Part shown: in pieces, positions 29,728-37,968 of the stretch
How the letters are laid out: each line of letters begins with the position of its first letter
How positions within the stretch are numbered: position 1 is the first letter of the stretch
Source: Dickeya fangzhongdai
GTDB lineage: Bacteria > Pseudomonadota > Gammaproteobacteria > Enterobacterales > Enterobacteriaceae
Assembly (NCBI RefSeq): GCF_002812485.1
Contig: NZ_CP025003.1
Span: 3,596,001 to 3,660,000 of the forward strand
DNA length: 64,000 nt
Reading direction: 5' to 3'
The notes under the pieces: model-generated
Database searches by the model: none
What the model saw: only the letters and a program-made list of their open reading frames with translations
Told to the model about the DNA's origin: nothing
Program-made: the position numbers and the translations under genes

Positions 29728-30915
29728 ATGGATACCACACCTCACATGAGCGCCGGACAACGGCTGAAAGCCGCGCTGTTCGGCATGACCATACTGACGC
29801 TGGGCATGGGCATTGGTCGCTTCCTGTTTACCGCTTTGCTGCCGGTAATGATCGGTGAAAACCGGTTCACCTTCAGCCAGCTTTCCTATATCGCCAGCGC
29901 CAACTACGCAGGCTACCTGTTCGGCAGTCTGCTGTTTTCGTTCAGCCGTCTGGGGCGGACATCCCATCCGGCGTTGATGCTGTTCATCGGCGCGGCGGCC
30001 ACCGGCGTGTTGATTTTCGCTATGGCGCCCGACCTGCCGGTGATGCTGGCGGTGGTGATTCGCTTTCTGGCCGGCGTCGCCAGCGCGGCGGCGATGATCT
30101 TCGGTTCGATGCTGGTTTTGCAACACACACACGACAGCCGGGTGATCGCCTCGCTGTATGCCGGGGTCGGCGTCGGCATTCTGCTCGGCAACGAATATGT
30201 GATTATCGGCCTGAAACAAGGGTTGACTGCCAGCGGGTTATGGTGGGGCGCCGGTCTGTTGTCCGTCGCGCTATTGTTGCTGCTGTGGCTGCTCTATCCC
30301 CGTCAGGCGGACAGCGCCGCCCGGCACACCACGCCGCCGCCTGCCGACCAGGCGATGAGCTGGTGGCAGCTGGCGACGCTGTACGGACTGGCGGGGTTTG
30401 GCTACATCATTGTGGCGACCTATCTGCCGTTGATGGTGAAAACGCAGGGCGCGTCGCTGCTCGCGGCGCATTTATGGTCGCTGGTCGGGCTGTCGGTCAT
30501 TCCCGGCTGTTTTTTCTGGCTGTGGGCGGCCCGCCGCTGGGGCACCTTGCCTTGTCTGTCCGCCAATTTGCTGGTTCAGGGCGGATGCGTACTGCTGACG
30601 CTGTTTAGCGACTCCCCGCTGCTGCTGATCATCAGCGGCCTCGGCTTTGGCGCCACCTTCATGGGCACCACGTCGCTGGTGATGCCGCTGGCGCGCAGGC
30701 TGCATGCGCCGCACAGCATCAATATGCTCGGGCTGGTCACCCTTACCTACGGCGTCGGGCAAATTATCGGCCCGCTGCTGACCAGCGCCTTGCAGGCGTC
30801 CAGCCATGCCGTATCGATGGCGATCGTTTGCGGCGCCGTAGCGCTGTTCGCGGCGGCGGGCATCAGCCAGCTTAATCATCTTGTCCGGCAAAAATCGGCG
30901 CCGTCATCCCCTTAG
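29728..30915 (+). CDS. YbfB/YjiJ-family MFS transporter
   Basis: This MFS transporter with about 12 TM segments has an N-terminus (GMTILTLGMGIGRFLFTALLPVM) and the ASANYAGYLFGSLLF region typical of the YbfB/YjiJ group. The function of the group is not established; sugar or acid export has been proposed for relatives. The start is uncertain: ATG at 29728 or 29746, neither with a clear ribosome site, which fits a gene whose 5' flank was rearranged. A broken copy of its first 230 bases lies at 25955-26215. The AT-rich ABC importer sits between the two copies. Confidence 0.8.
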   Translation: MDTTPHMSAGQRLKAALFGMTILTLGMGIGRFLFTALLPVMIGENRFTFSQLSYIASANYAGYLFGSLLFSFSRLGRTSHPALMLFIGAAATGVLIFAMAPDLPVMLAVVIRFLAGVASAAAMIFGSMLVLQHTHDSRVIASLYAGVGVGILLGNEYVIIGLKQGLTASGLWWGAGLLSVALLLLLWLLYPRQADSAARHTTPPPADQAMSWWQLATLYGLAGFGYIIVATYLPLMVKTQGASLLAAHLWSLVGLSVIPGCFFWLWAARRWGTLPCLSANLLVQGGCVLLTLFSDSPLLLIISGLGFGATFMGTTSLVMPLARRLHAPHSINMLGLVTLTYGVGQIIGPLLTSALQASSHAVSMAIVCGAVALFAAAGISQLNHLVRQKSAPSSP

Positions 30916-30948
30916 CCTTATGCCGGCGGGCTACCCCGGAGCGGGTGC

Positions 30949-31845
30949 TCACGCCACCGCCTGGGCGATCAGCCCCCGCAGCCATTGATGCGCGCGATCG
31001 CGGTGCCAGCGCTCATGCCAGTACATCGCCATCTCAAACCCCGGAATCTCGATCGGCGCCGCGGCAACCTGCAGACCGGGCTGGTCGCGCAGTAGCCGGG
31101 ACGGCAGCATCGCCACCAGATCGGTGGTCGCCAGCACCGACATCATAAACAGGAAGTGCGGCACCGACAGCACCACCTTACGCGCCAGCCCCATCGCCGC
31201 CAGCGCCCCATCCGTTGCGCCGTGAAAACCGCCGCCGTCCGGCGATACCATCACGTGCTCAAGCCGGCTGAACTGGTCCAGCGTCAGCGGATGGGCCAAA
31301 TGCGGGTGCCCGACCCTACCGGCCAGTACATAGTGTTCCCGGAACAGTATCCGGCGGCGCATTCCCGACGGCGCCATGTCGCTGGTGTGCAGCGCCAGAT
31401 CGATGTCGCCTTGTTCCATTAGCCGCAACATGGCGGACGGCGGCGTTTCCAGAATCGCCAGCCGGGTATGCGGCGCCTCACGGCGTAACTGGCTCAGCGC
31501 CGGCAGCACAATGGTCGACTCGCCATAATCGAAGGCGGACACCCGCCACGTATTATCGGCGGTTGCCGGGTCGAAAGCCGCGGAAGGCGCAATGGCGTGC
31601 TCAAGCGATTCCAGCGCCTGTCGCAACGGCTCCCGCAACTCATCGGCTCTGGCGGTCGGCTTCATGCCTCTGGGGCCGGGCAACAGCAGGGGATCGTCGA
31701 AAATCTCCCGCAGCCGGGCCAGTTGTACGCTCACCGACGGCTGCGACAGGTTCAGCCGCCGCGCCGCGCGGGTAACGTGATGCTCTGCCAGCAATGCGTC
31801 CAGCGTCAGCAGCAGGTTCAGATCCAGTCTTCTGATATTGTTCAT
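30949..31845 (-). CDS. LysR-family transcriptional regulator
   Basis: This 298-residue regulator has the N-terminal LysR helix-turn-helix (LDLNLLLTLDALLAEHHVTRAARRLNLSQPSVS). An effector-binding domain follows (RVSAFDYGESTIVLPALSQLRREAPH). The ATG at 31845 gives the normal N-terminus. It is divergent from the quinone reductase gene at 31931, the usual LysR layout, so it probably controls that gene and itself from the 85-bp gap. Effector unknown; a quinone or electrophile is a reasonable guess from the target. Confidence 0.88.
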   Translation of the reverse strand: MNNIRRLDLNLLLTLDALLAEHHVTRAARRLNLSQPSVSVQLARLREIFDDPLLLPGPRGMKPTARADELREPLRQALESLEHAIAPSAAFDPATADNTWRVSAFDYGESTIVLPALSQLRREAPHTRLAILETPPSAMLRLMEQGDIDLALHTSDMAPSGMRRRILFREHYVLAGRVGHPHLAHPLTLDQFSRLEHVMVSPDGGGFHGATDGALAAMGLARKVVLSVPHFLFMMSVLATTDLVAMLPSRLLRDQPGLQVAAAPIEIPGFEMAMYWHERWHRDRAHQWLRGLIAQAVA

Positions 31846-31861
31846 GGCTATGCCTGATATA

Positions 31862-31873
31862 ATGAACATTCAT
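31862..31873. promoter_or_regulatory. Candidate LysR box
   Basis: ATGAA-CA-TTCAT is an inverted repeat in the short gap between the divergent lysR and quinone reductase genes, where a LysR regulator normally binds. The assignment rests on position and symmetry only. Confidence 0.35.
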
Positions 31874-31930
31874 TTCAACTATAACAGACCGCCTCCTATG
31901 CTGTGCTCCTGTCAACAAGGAGACGATGTG

Positions 31931-32713
31931 ATGAAAGTTTTACTGGTTTATGCCCACCCCGAACCTCGCTCGCTCAACGGCTCGCTGAAAAATGTGGTCG
32001 TCAGCCATCTGGAAAGCGCCGGTCATCAGGTTCAGGTATCCGATCTGTACGCCATGCAGTGGAAAACCACGCTGGATGCCTTCGACAACACCGACCGGCA
32101 GGCGGAGGCCCCGTTCCACCCGTCGCTGGATTCACAGCGGGCATTTACTCAGGGCACACAGTCGCCGGATATCGCCCGCGAGCAGGACAAACTGCGTTGG
32201 GCCGATACCGTCATTCTGCAGTTCCCGCTGTGGTGGTTCACCATGCCCGCGATTCTCAAAGGCTGGATCGACCGGGTCTACGCCTACGGTTTTGCCTATG
32301 GCGTCGGGGAGCATTCGGCAACACACTGGGGGGATCGCTACGGGGAGGGGTCAATGCAAGGCAAACGCGCCATGTTGCTGGTCACCACCGGCGGCTGGGA
32401 ATCGCACTACGGTCCGCGCGGCATCAATGGGCCGATCGACGATTTGCTGTTTCCCATCCAGCACGGCGTGTTGTATTACCCTGGCTTTGAGGTGATGCCG
32501 CCGTTTGTGGTCTACCACACCAGCCGGATGGATGACGCGCGCTACGCGCAAACCTGCGATGCGTTGAAACAGCGTCTGGATATGCTGTGGCGCGACGAAC
32601 CAATACGGTTTCGGCAACAGAATGCCGGCGACTACGCTATCCCGGCATTAACGCTGAAACCGGACATCCAGCCCGACCGCAGCGGCTTTGGCATCCACAT
32701 CGACCGCGCCTGA
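31931..32713 (+). CDS. NAD(P)H:quinone oxidoreductase, flavodoxin-like fold
   Basis: This 260-residue protein of the NQO1/MdaB-like flavodoxin-fold family uses FAD or FMN to reduce quinones by two electrons, avoiding semiquinones, in the cytosol. Marks are MKVLLVYAHPEPRSLNGSLK (flavin phosphate loop), VILQFPLWWFTMPAILKGWIDRV (family core), and LLVTTGGWESHYGPRGINGP. The ATG at 31931 has AGGAG 8 nt upstream, preferred over earlier in-frame codons. It is divergently arranged with a LysR gene. Four 15-bp repeats follow its stop. Confidence 0.88.
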   Translation: MKVLLVYAHPEPRSLNGSLKNVVVSHLESAGHQVQVSDLYAMQWKTTLDAFDNTDRQAEAPFHPSLDSQRAFTQGTQSPDIAREQDKLRWADTVILQFPLWWFTMPAILKGWIDRVYAYGFAYGVGEHSATHWGDRYGEGSMQGKRAMLLVTTGGWESHYGPRGINGPIDDLLFPIQHGVLYYPGFEVMPPFVVYHTSRMDDARYAQTCDALKQRLDMLWRDEPIRFRQQNAGDYAIPALTLKPDIQPDRSGFGIHIDRA

Positions 32714-32716
32714 TCT

Positions 32717-32776
32717 TTCGTTTTTGGGGAATTCGTTTTTGGGAAATCCGCTTTTGGGAAATCCGCTTTTGGGAAG
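32717..32776. repeat. Four tandem 15-bp repeats after quinone reductase gene
   Basis: Units of 15 bp (TTCGTTTTTGGGGAA, TTCGTTTTTGGGAAA, TCCGCTTTTGGGAAA, TCCGCTTTTGGGAAG) lie head to tail directly behind the stop codon. They do not form a hairpin. Confidence 0.9.
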
Positions 32777-32845
32777 AGAGAACGTCTTCCCTTTCCCGCC
32801 ACGGTTTTGATCGGGGTAGCCTGCCTGCGGCAGGCCATCTACCCG

Positions 32846-33238
32846 TTACGGCGCCCGGTGATACACCGCTTCGATGTTGTAACCGTCCGGGTCGCGCACA
32901 AAGGCGGCGTAGTAATCAGGATGGTATTTGGCCCGCACGCCGGGCTGGCCATTATCCTCGCCTCCCGCCGCCACCGCCGCGGCGAAAAACGCATCCACCT
33001 CCGCTCTTGATTCTGCGCTGAAGGCAAAATGCACCGGCGGACGCGACGCTACCTCGCCCTGAAAAATCCAGAATTCACCGCCAGGATCTGAAGACTGGCC
33101 GTACCCCATCAACACGCCGAAACTAACGGCGAATTTCATGTCTTTGACCTGCTCATACCCTAATGGCTTTAACGCCTGTTCATAAAACCGCCGGCTACGA
33201 CGCAGATCCGACACCGGAATACTCAAATGATCCAGCAT
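32846..33238 (-). CDS. VOC-family (glyoxalase/bleomycin-resistance-like) protein
   Basis: This 130-residue single-domain vicinal-oxygen-chelate protein begins MLDHLSIPVSDLRRSRRFYEQAL and ends with AAFVRDPDGYNIEAVYH, which carries the metal-binding His/Glu pattern of the family. Members include glyoxalase I, dioxygenases and antibiotic-binding proteins; no substrate can be assigned. A GGGAGG ribosome site precedes the ATG. It converges on the quinone reductase gene across the 15-bp repeats. Confidence 0.87.
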   Translation of the reverse strand: MLDHLSIPVSDLRRSRRFYEQALKPLGYEQVKDMKFAVSFGVLMGYGQSSDPGGEFWIFQGEVASRPPVHFAFSAESRAEVDAFFAAAVAAGGEDNGQPGVRAKYHPDYYAAFVRDPDGYNIEAVYHRAP

Positions 33239-33562
33239 GTTCCCTCCCTTTGGCGATTGAATTCTGTGGTTTTCCGCCCCGATTTACCTCACGTCCGACG
33301 AGGCGGAATGACCAACATAATCGCGTTGCCTGTGGGAAAAGATGATCCAGATCTATAAGCCAACGCTTAGTTATTCATTAAAAGTGATTTTTTATTGGCT
33401 AGAACCCGCGTGAAGTCGGTATGACGCCATCGGGTAATAATAAGGCGCAGAAAATAAATACCGCGCTATTGTCCATCATCCCGCCCAGGTTTCTTCCCCC
33501 GTTCGCCGATAGAGTCACATCTCCAATCCACAATTCACACCTTAGGTGTTATGGAGTAAACA
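33239..33562. other. Intergenic region
   Basis: The 324-bp gap between the divergent VOC gene and the gene at 33563 holds a perfect 13-bp palindrome ACACCTTAGGTGT at 33538-33550, just before the ribosome site of that gene. Nothing else is recognised. Confidence 0.5.
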
Positions 33563-34270
33563 ATGCCAATCAATGGCTGGTATACCGGTGATGCTGATAA
33601 TGTGATGGATAATGGCAATATCAACGGCTGGGCGGATCAATCAGGCCAGGCGTTTGGTAGCAATCTGGGCGGCGGCGTACATAGTTACCAGTTTGGCCCC
33701 GTCATTAATCACTATGGAACCTGGGGGCAACTGATTTATGTCAATCAGGCCAGTTTAGTCCCCCCAGACTGGAACAATCCCTCCGGTCTGAATGGCTGGA
33801 TGCCTGCAAACCCCGCGCCGGACAACTCAATTTGGATTCAGGGCCATTTGGTCAATGGCGAATGCGGCGGGCAAAGCAACCACGCCGCCTATCTGACCCC
33901 AATATCCCATAACGTCAACATGTGGCACGCAGGGTATGAAGCGGTGCTACAAAGACTGGTTAATCGGGGAGCCGCTACTGGCGTCAGCGTGTCGCAATTT
34001 AACCCCAACGGCCTCGCAAATTGCCGGATCATTTATCGTACTCATGGATTACCCCCCCGCGCTGGCAGTCAGGTGCCCGATGGTATTTGCGTCAGTCTGG
34101 GCATCGTCATCAATGGGGTCATGAAAAACGATGCGGAAGTCACACAGGAATTTGCGCATGGCACAGGTAAGCAGCGCTGGTTTGCTGACCGCTACTATAC
34201 GTCGTCGGGTAAGGATGACCGTAACAAAATCATTGAAATGGTTGGGGGGACGCTGGTTCAGTACCCCTAA
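33563..34270 (+). CDS. Unrecognised protein with nuclease-like GH...GG...LTPIS...N motif
   Basis: This 235-residue protein has a good ribosome site (GGAG) and no signal peptide or membrane segment. It is rich in Gly, Asn, Trp and Tyr, unlike its neighbours. The middle (about residues 92-116) reads WIQGHLVNGECGGQ then YLTPISHNVNMWH. That is the spacing seen in DNA/RNA non-specific endonuclease-like toxin domains (GH, then GG, then N/L-x-P-I, then N and H). This resemblance is weak and by eye. No immunity-like partner is evident beside it. It could be a small secreted effector without a classical signal, or an orphan enzyme. Confidence 0.6.
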   Translation: MPINGWYTGDADNVMDNGNINGWADQSGQAFGSNLGGGVHSYQFGPVINHYGTWGQLIYVNQASLVPPDWNNPSGLNGWMPANPAPDNSIWIQGHLVNGECGGQSNHAAYLTPISHNVNMWHAGYEAVLQRLVNRGAATGVSVSQFNPNGLANCRIIYRTHGLPPRAGSQVPDGICVSLGIVINGVMKNDAEVTQEFAHGTGKQRWFADRYYTSSGKDDRNKIIEMVGGTLVQYP

Positions 34271-34310
34271 AAAAGCGTCCTGATACGTATGCCGAATCGG
34301 AGCTGAACGC

Positions 34311-34343
34311 GAATGTATCCACATATTGTCGGTGGATACATTC
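34311..34343. terminator. Perfect 12-bp hairpin between convergent genes
   Basis: GAATGTATCCAC and GTGGATACATTC form a perfect 12-bp stem with a 9-nt loop. It lies between the convergent genes at 33563 and 34361. There is no T-run on either side, so it may be a weak bidirectional terminator or a protein site. Confidence 0.45.
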
Positions 34344-34360
34344 TGGGTCAGGCATGACGG

Positions 34361-35134
34361 TCACCCTTCGTGCGTTTTGGTATTGTCATACCCCAGGCGG
34401 CCGATAAACGGCAAACGCAGCGCCGGCGGGTTGAAATCCACCCCCAGGTTGGCCCCCAGAATGTTGACTTCAACGCCCTCCTCCACGCCCAGCGTCAGGC
34501 CCAGTACGCCCAGCAACGACACCTGCACGCCTCTTCCCGAGGGCGGCAACCCAACCGGATGCGTTAACGCCCGAAAATCCTTACCGATGGCGTTGGCTGG
34601 CAGATCCAGCTTCAGTTCCGGCACTTCCCGGCCGATATGCGCCATAAAGGTATTGCTGTTGGGGCCGGGCCAGGCGTGATAGGTATGCGGCCAGGGGTAA
34701 CTTTTGATCGCCGCCTCGATCTTCGGGATCATCTCTGCCGCGCTTGCCCCGCGGTGTTCAACCAGCAACCGCGGCGTTGAACCAAACCAGAATCCGTCAG
34801 GGACGGTATAGTTACGGCGGATCACATCATCGCCGCCCCAGCCGATCACCTCATAACGCTGGTAGCGGGTTTCCCCGGCTTGTTTGACGATGATCCAGGG
34901 GTGAACCGCCACCAGCCCGCGCCAGCCGTAGGTTGGCGCGGTATAAACCTGTACGATCGCGGTATCGCGTAAAGCCGCCGGATCCGGCGCCACGCCGGCC
35001 GAATCGCGCCGCGACGCCCAGATGTTTTTTCCGGATACTCGTTCTGTGCCCCACGTGGCCTGCGCCAGGCTTTGTCCAAACGACAGGATCAACACGCCGA
35101 TAAAAACGAAGCCCACGACTTTGAGGTAGTGCAT
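34361..35134 (-). CDS. DUF3750 family protein, exported
   Basis: This 257-residue protein has an N-terminal signal or anchor segment (MHYLKVVGFVFIGVLILSFGQSLAQA). The body resembles the DUF3750 family, with VHPWIIVK, YEVIGWGG, PWPHTYHAWPGPNSNTFMAHIGREVPEL and DFRALTHPVGLPPSGRG. The H/N-rich stretch NSNTFMAHIGR recalls small peptidase-like folds, but no function is known for the family. It is probably periplasmic or anchored in the inner membrane. It stands alone on the minus strand. Confidence 0.82.
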   Translation of the reverse strand: MHYLKVVGFVFIGVLILSFGQSLAQATWGTERVSGKNIWASRRDSAGVAPDPAALRDTAIVQVYTAPTYGWRGLVAVHPWIIVKQAGETRYQRYEVIGWGGDDVIRRNYTVPDGFWFGSTPRLLVEHRGASAAEMIPKIEAAIKSYPWPHTYHAWPGPNSNTFMAHIGREVPELKLDLPANAIGKDFRALTHPVGLPPSGRGVQVSLLGVLGLTLGVEEGVEVNILGANLGVDFNPPALRLPFIGRLGYDNTKTHEG

Positions 35135-35521
35135 TGATGGGGTTTCTCCATGAAACGCGGGGGGAATTAAAGCAGATTAAGCCTATCGCGCCGCGCTGTC
35201 TAACCACAACCGCAGCAGCCGAAGCAGAACGGGCGACAGGAAATACGAGCGGTGGTTTTCCCAAGCGACTTACCGCCGCCACCGCGATTCACGCAGCGGT
35301 ATTGCTCCTGTAGCAACCGGAGCGATATCCGGCAGTAGTCTGATTTATAAAAAATAATTCCCCTTTCCTTTACGATTGCCTCGCCCCAGTCGTATCGCTA
35401 TAGCGCTGCACGCATTGAATCGAACTAAACGGTACGGTACGATCCGGAAATTCCGTGTTCAGCTAGTCATGTTCAACTGTCCGTGTTCAATTATCCGTGT
35501 TCAACGCTCTGAGAGGGCAGA
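35135..35521. other. Intergenic region with tandem repeats
   Basis: The 387-bp gap between the divergent DUF3750 gene and the tetR remnant contains the 14-bp repeat array at 35451-35508. No gene is seen. Confidence 0.6.
35451..35508. repeat. Four imperfect 14-bp tandem repeats
   Basis: Four copies of a unit close to GTCCGTGTTCAACT (three of 14 bp, the first 15 bp) end about 13 bases before the tetR-like start codon at 35522. The conserved core is GTGTTCAA. Confidence 0.8.
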
Positions 35522-35788
35522 ATGGAAACCCCCAGTATGCAAACCGATGCAGCCAATCTACATGGCGTTGATACACGGGCCAATCACGGCGAGCGTCGTC
35601 CTAAAGCGCGGCACGTTCTGGAAGCCGCGCGCAAAATATTCCTGACCGATGGTTTCAGCGCCGCCACGACAGACATGATTCAGCGCGAGGCGCTTGTTTC
35701 CAAATCAACCGGTTATGCCCATACCAAAATAAAGAACCCCTGTTTATCGCCATGCTGTAAGCATGGCGACTGTCGGTTTCTTTTTTAG
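35522..35788 (+). pseudogene. Truncated, frameshifted TetR-family regulator
   Basis: The frame encodes a TetR helix-turn-helix start (ARHVLEAARKIFLTDGFSAATTDMIQREALVSKSTGYAH) and then shifts. After the shift point (about 35725) another frame reads KEPLFIAML and stops at 35759, the expected continuation. The whole ligand domain is missing. It ends 37 bp before fabV, so it may be the relic of a fabV-linked repressor. Confidence 0.85.
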
Positions 35789-35825
35789 TGATAAGACAAT
35801 ATCTAAATTACTCAGGAGAACATCT

Positions 35826-37022
35826 ATGGTTATCAAACCACGGATTAAAGGTTTCATCTGCATTACCGCCCATCCAGCTGGATGTGAAGCCAACGTCAAA
35901 CAGCAAATCGATTATGTCACCGCCAATAATCCCGTCGCGAATGGCCCCAAAAAGGTGCTGATTATCGGCGCCTCTACCGGATATGGCCTGGCGGCGCGCA
36001 TCACCGCCGCATTTGGCGCCGGTGCGGACACCCTCGGCATCGCATTTGAACGCCCGGGAAGCGAGAGTAAACCGGGAACCGCAGGGTGGTATAACACCGC
36101 TGCGTTTGAAAAGTTTGCTCACGAGAAAGGGCTTTATGCCAAAAGCATCAACGGCGATGCGTTTTCCGATGAGATAAAAACGTTAACCATCGACACCATT
36201 AAACGTGACCTCGGCCAGGTCGATTTGGTGATTTACAGCCTCGCCGCGCCCAGACGTACCCACCCCAAAACCGGTCAGGTCTATTCATCCGTGTTAAAAC
36301 CGATCGGAGCCGACATTCGTTTACCGGGCATTGATACCGACAAAGAACTGGTGAAAGAATTCGCGCTCGAAGCGGCAACCGCGGAAGAGATCGAGAATAC
36401 GGTAGCGGTGATGGGGGGCGAAGACTGGCAAATGTGGATAGATGCGCTCAACGAAGCCGGCGTATTGGCTCATGGCGCCAAAACAACGGCGTTTACTTAT
36501 CTTGGCGCGGACATCACGCATGCCATCTACTGGAATGGTTCAATCGGCGCCGCTAAAAAAGACCTGGATAAAAAAGTATTAAATATCCGAGAAACCTTAG
36601 CTGATATCGGTGGGGATGCCTACGTATCCGTACTGAAGGCCGTCGTCACCCAGGCCAGCTCGGCGATCCCCATCATGCCGCTTTACTTGTCATTACTTTT
36701 CAAAGTGATGAAAGAAAAGGGAACGCATGAGGGATGCATCGAACAGATTTACGGGCTTTTCAGCGATTCGCTGTATAGCGCCTCCCCCATTATTGACGCC
36801 GAAGGCCGCCTGCGTACCGACTATAAAGAACTGGCCACGGACATTCAGGCTTACGTCAACCAACACTGGCACAATGTGACTGCCGATAATCTTTATCAGG
36901 TCACCGACTTTGCCGGTTATAAAGAGGAATTTCTGCGGCTGTTTGGTTTTAATATTGACGGGGTGGATTACGCTGAGGATGTCAATCCGAACGTCCTCAT
37001 CCCCAGCCTGATTGAGAAATAA
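35826..37022 (+). CDS. fabV: NADH-dependent trans-2-enoyl-ACP reductase FabV
   Basis: FabV is an enoyl-ACP/CoA reductase that performs the last step of fatty acid elongation and is intrinsically resistant to triclosan, unlike FabI. The 398-residue protein starts [24 protein letters not shown], the family N-terminus, and has the NADH-binding [18 protein letters not shown]. The catalytic pair Tyr235-X8-Lys244 lies in [24 protein letters not shown] precedes the ATG at 35826. It sits behind a broken tetR gene in accessory DNA rather than in a fatty-acid operon, so it is probably an extra enoyl reductase beside chromosomal FabI; the latter is outside the window. Confidence 0.95.
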   Translation: MVIKPRIKGFICITAHPAGCEANVKQQIDYVTANNPVANGPKKVLIIGASTGYGLAARITAAFGAGADTLGIAFERPGSESKPGTAGWYNTAAFEKFAHEKGLYAKSINGDAFSDEIKTLTIDTIKRDLGQVDLVIYSLAAPRRTHPKTGQVYSSVLKPIGADIRLPGIDTDKELVKEFALEAATAEEIENTVAVMGGEDWQMWIDALNEAGVLAHGAKTTAFTYLGADITHAIYWNGSIGAAKKDLDKKVLNIRETLADIGGDAYVSVLKAVVTQASSAIPIMPLYLSLLFKVMKEKGTHEGCIEQIYGLFSDSLYSASPIIDAEGRLRTDYKELATDIQAYVNQHWHNVTADNLYQVTDFAGYKEEFLRLFGFNIDGVDYAEDVNPNVLIPSLIEK

Positions 37023-37161
37023 TCTATTTCTGACAGTCTTAAATCGGGGCGACGCGGCTGCGCGATAAAACCGTCGAACCCCGTCAGAAGCGATGTAATC
37101 CCGGTTGCCGTTGATGTGCAACCGGGCAGGAATCAGCATCAGGTCGCGGTATTTCGCTTCA

Positions 37162-37671
37162 TTATCTGGATTTTTTGGCTGAGCCCGTTCCCAGCCGCTC
37201 CCGCAGGAATTCAATGAAACGCTGCGTTTTCGCCGGCAACAGCCGTGTTTCAGTCAGCGCATAGACGGATACCGGCGCCCCCTGCCATTGCGGCAGTATA
37301 CGTTGCAGTTGTCCCATAGCCACATCCTCGGCGACCACTTCCTCCGGCAACAGCACAATCCCCTGACCAAATACGGCGAGACGCCGGATCATGCCGACGT
37401 TATTGAGCACAAACCTCGCGCTTACCGTCACTTCGGCATTTTCCGCCGTTGCGGGATGACTCAAGTTCCACAGGCCATTTTTCGGAAACCCCAGACATTC
37501 ATGCCGCCCGAGCTCATGCGGATGCGACGGCTCGCCGGACGCCGCCAGATAGCGGGGCGAGGCATACAGGTAAGCCGGCAGACTCGCGAGCTGGCGAGCA
37601 ATCAGGTTCGAATCCTTTTGCTCTCCGATACGAATGGCGACGTCAAAAGGCTCCGCCACAAGGTCAACCCG
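37162..37671 (-). pseudogene. C-terminal fragment of a LysR-family regulator
   Basis: The frame begins abruptly inside the effector-binding domain (RVDLVAEPFDVAIRIGEQKD) and runs to a normal end (FIEFLRERL). The DNA-binding half is absent. The upstream edge at about 37665-37671 abuts a plus-strand fragment of an old-yellow-enzyme gene, the usual divergent neighbour of such regulators, so both genes lost their 5' parts in one deletion. Confidence 0.88.
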
Positions 37672-37853
37672 ACAGGTATCGCTATCTGGTCACTGAGCTC
37701 AACCAGTTGGGACTGGCGTACCTGCATATCATGGTTCAAGGCAATGAGGCGCTGCTGAAGGATATGGAATCCTACGGACAGATGGTGCTGGCGAACCCGG
37801 ATTTCGTCGAGCGCCTGCATGCCCATGCGCCGATGAACGATGCGGGACGGTAA
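37665..37853 (+). pseudogene. C-terminal fragment of old-yellow-enzyme (NemA-like) flavin oxidoreductase
   Basis: The frame reads DRYRYLVTELNQLGLAYLHIM, then GQMVLANPDFVERLHAHAPMND, both recognisable pieces of the C-terminal part of OYE-type alkene reductases. The stretch normally between them (second half of the barrel) also looks shortened, so there may be a second deletion. The N-terminal part, FMN site and start codon are gone. It is joined directly to the lysR fragment on the other strand. Confidence 0.8.
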
Positions 37854-37968
37854 GATCCCCGGCTTCATCTATGTCCTGTATTTTTAAAAGAACGCCCGCA
37901 AATCCGTTAACGCGATCCTGCCTATTTTTTGCCTGATCCTCTGGCGGCGGGAAAATATCGGTATTGCG

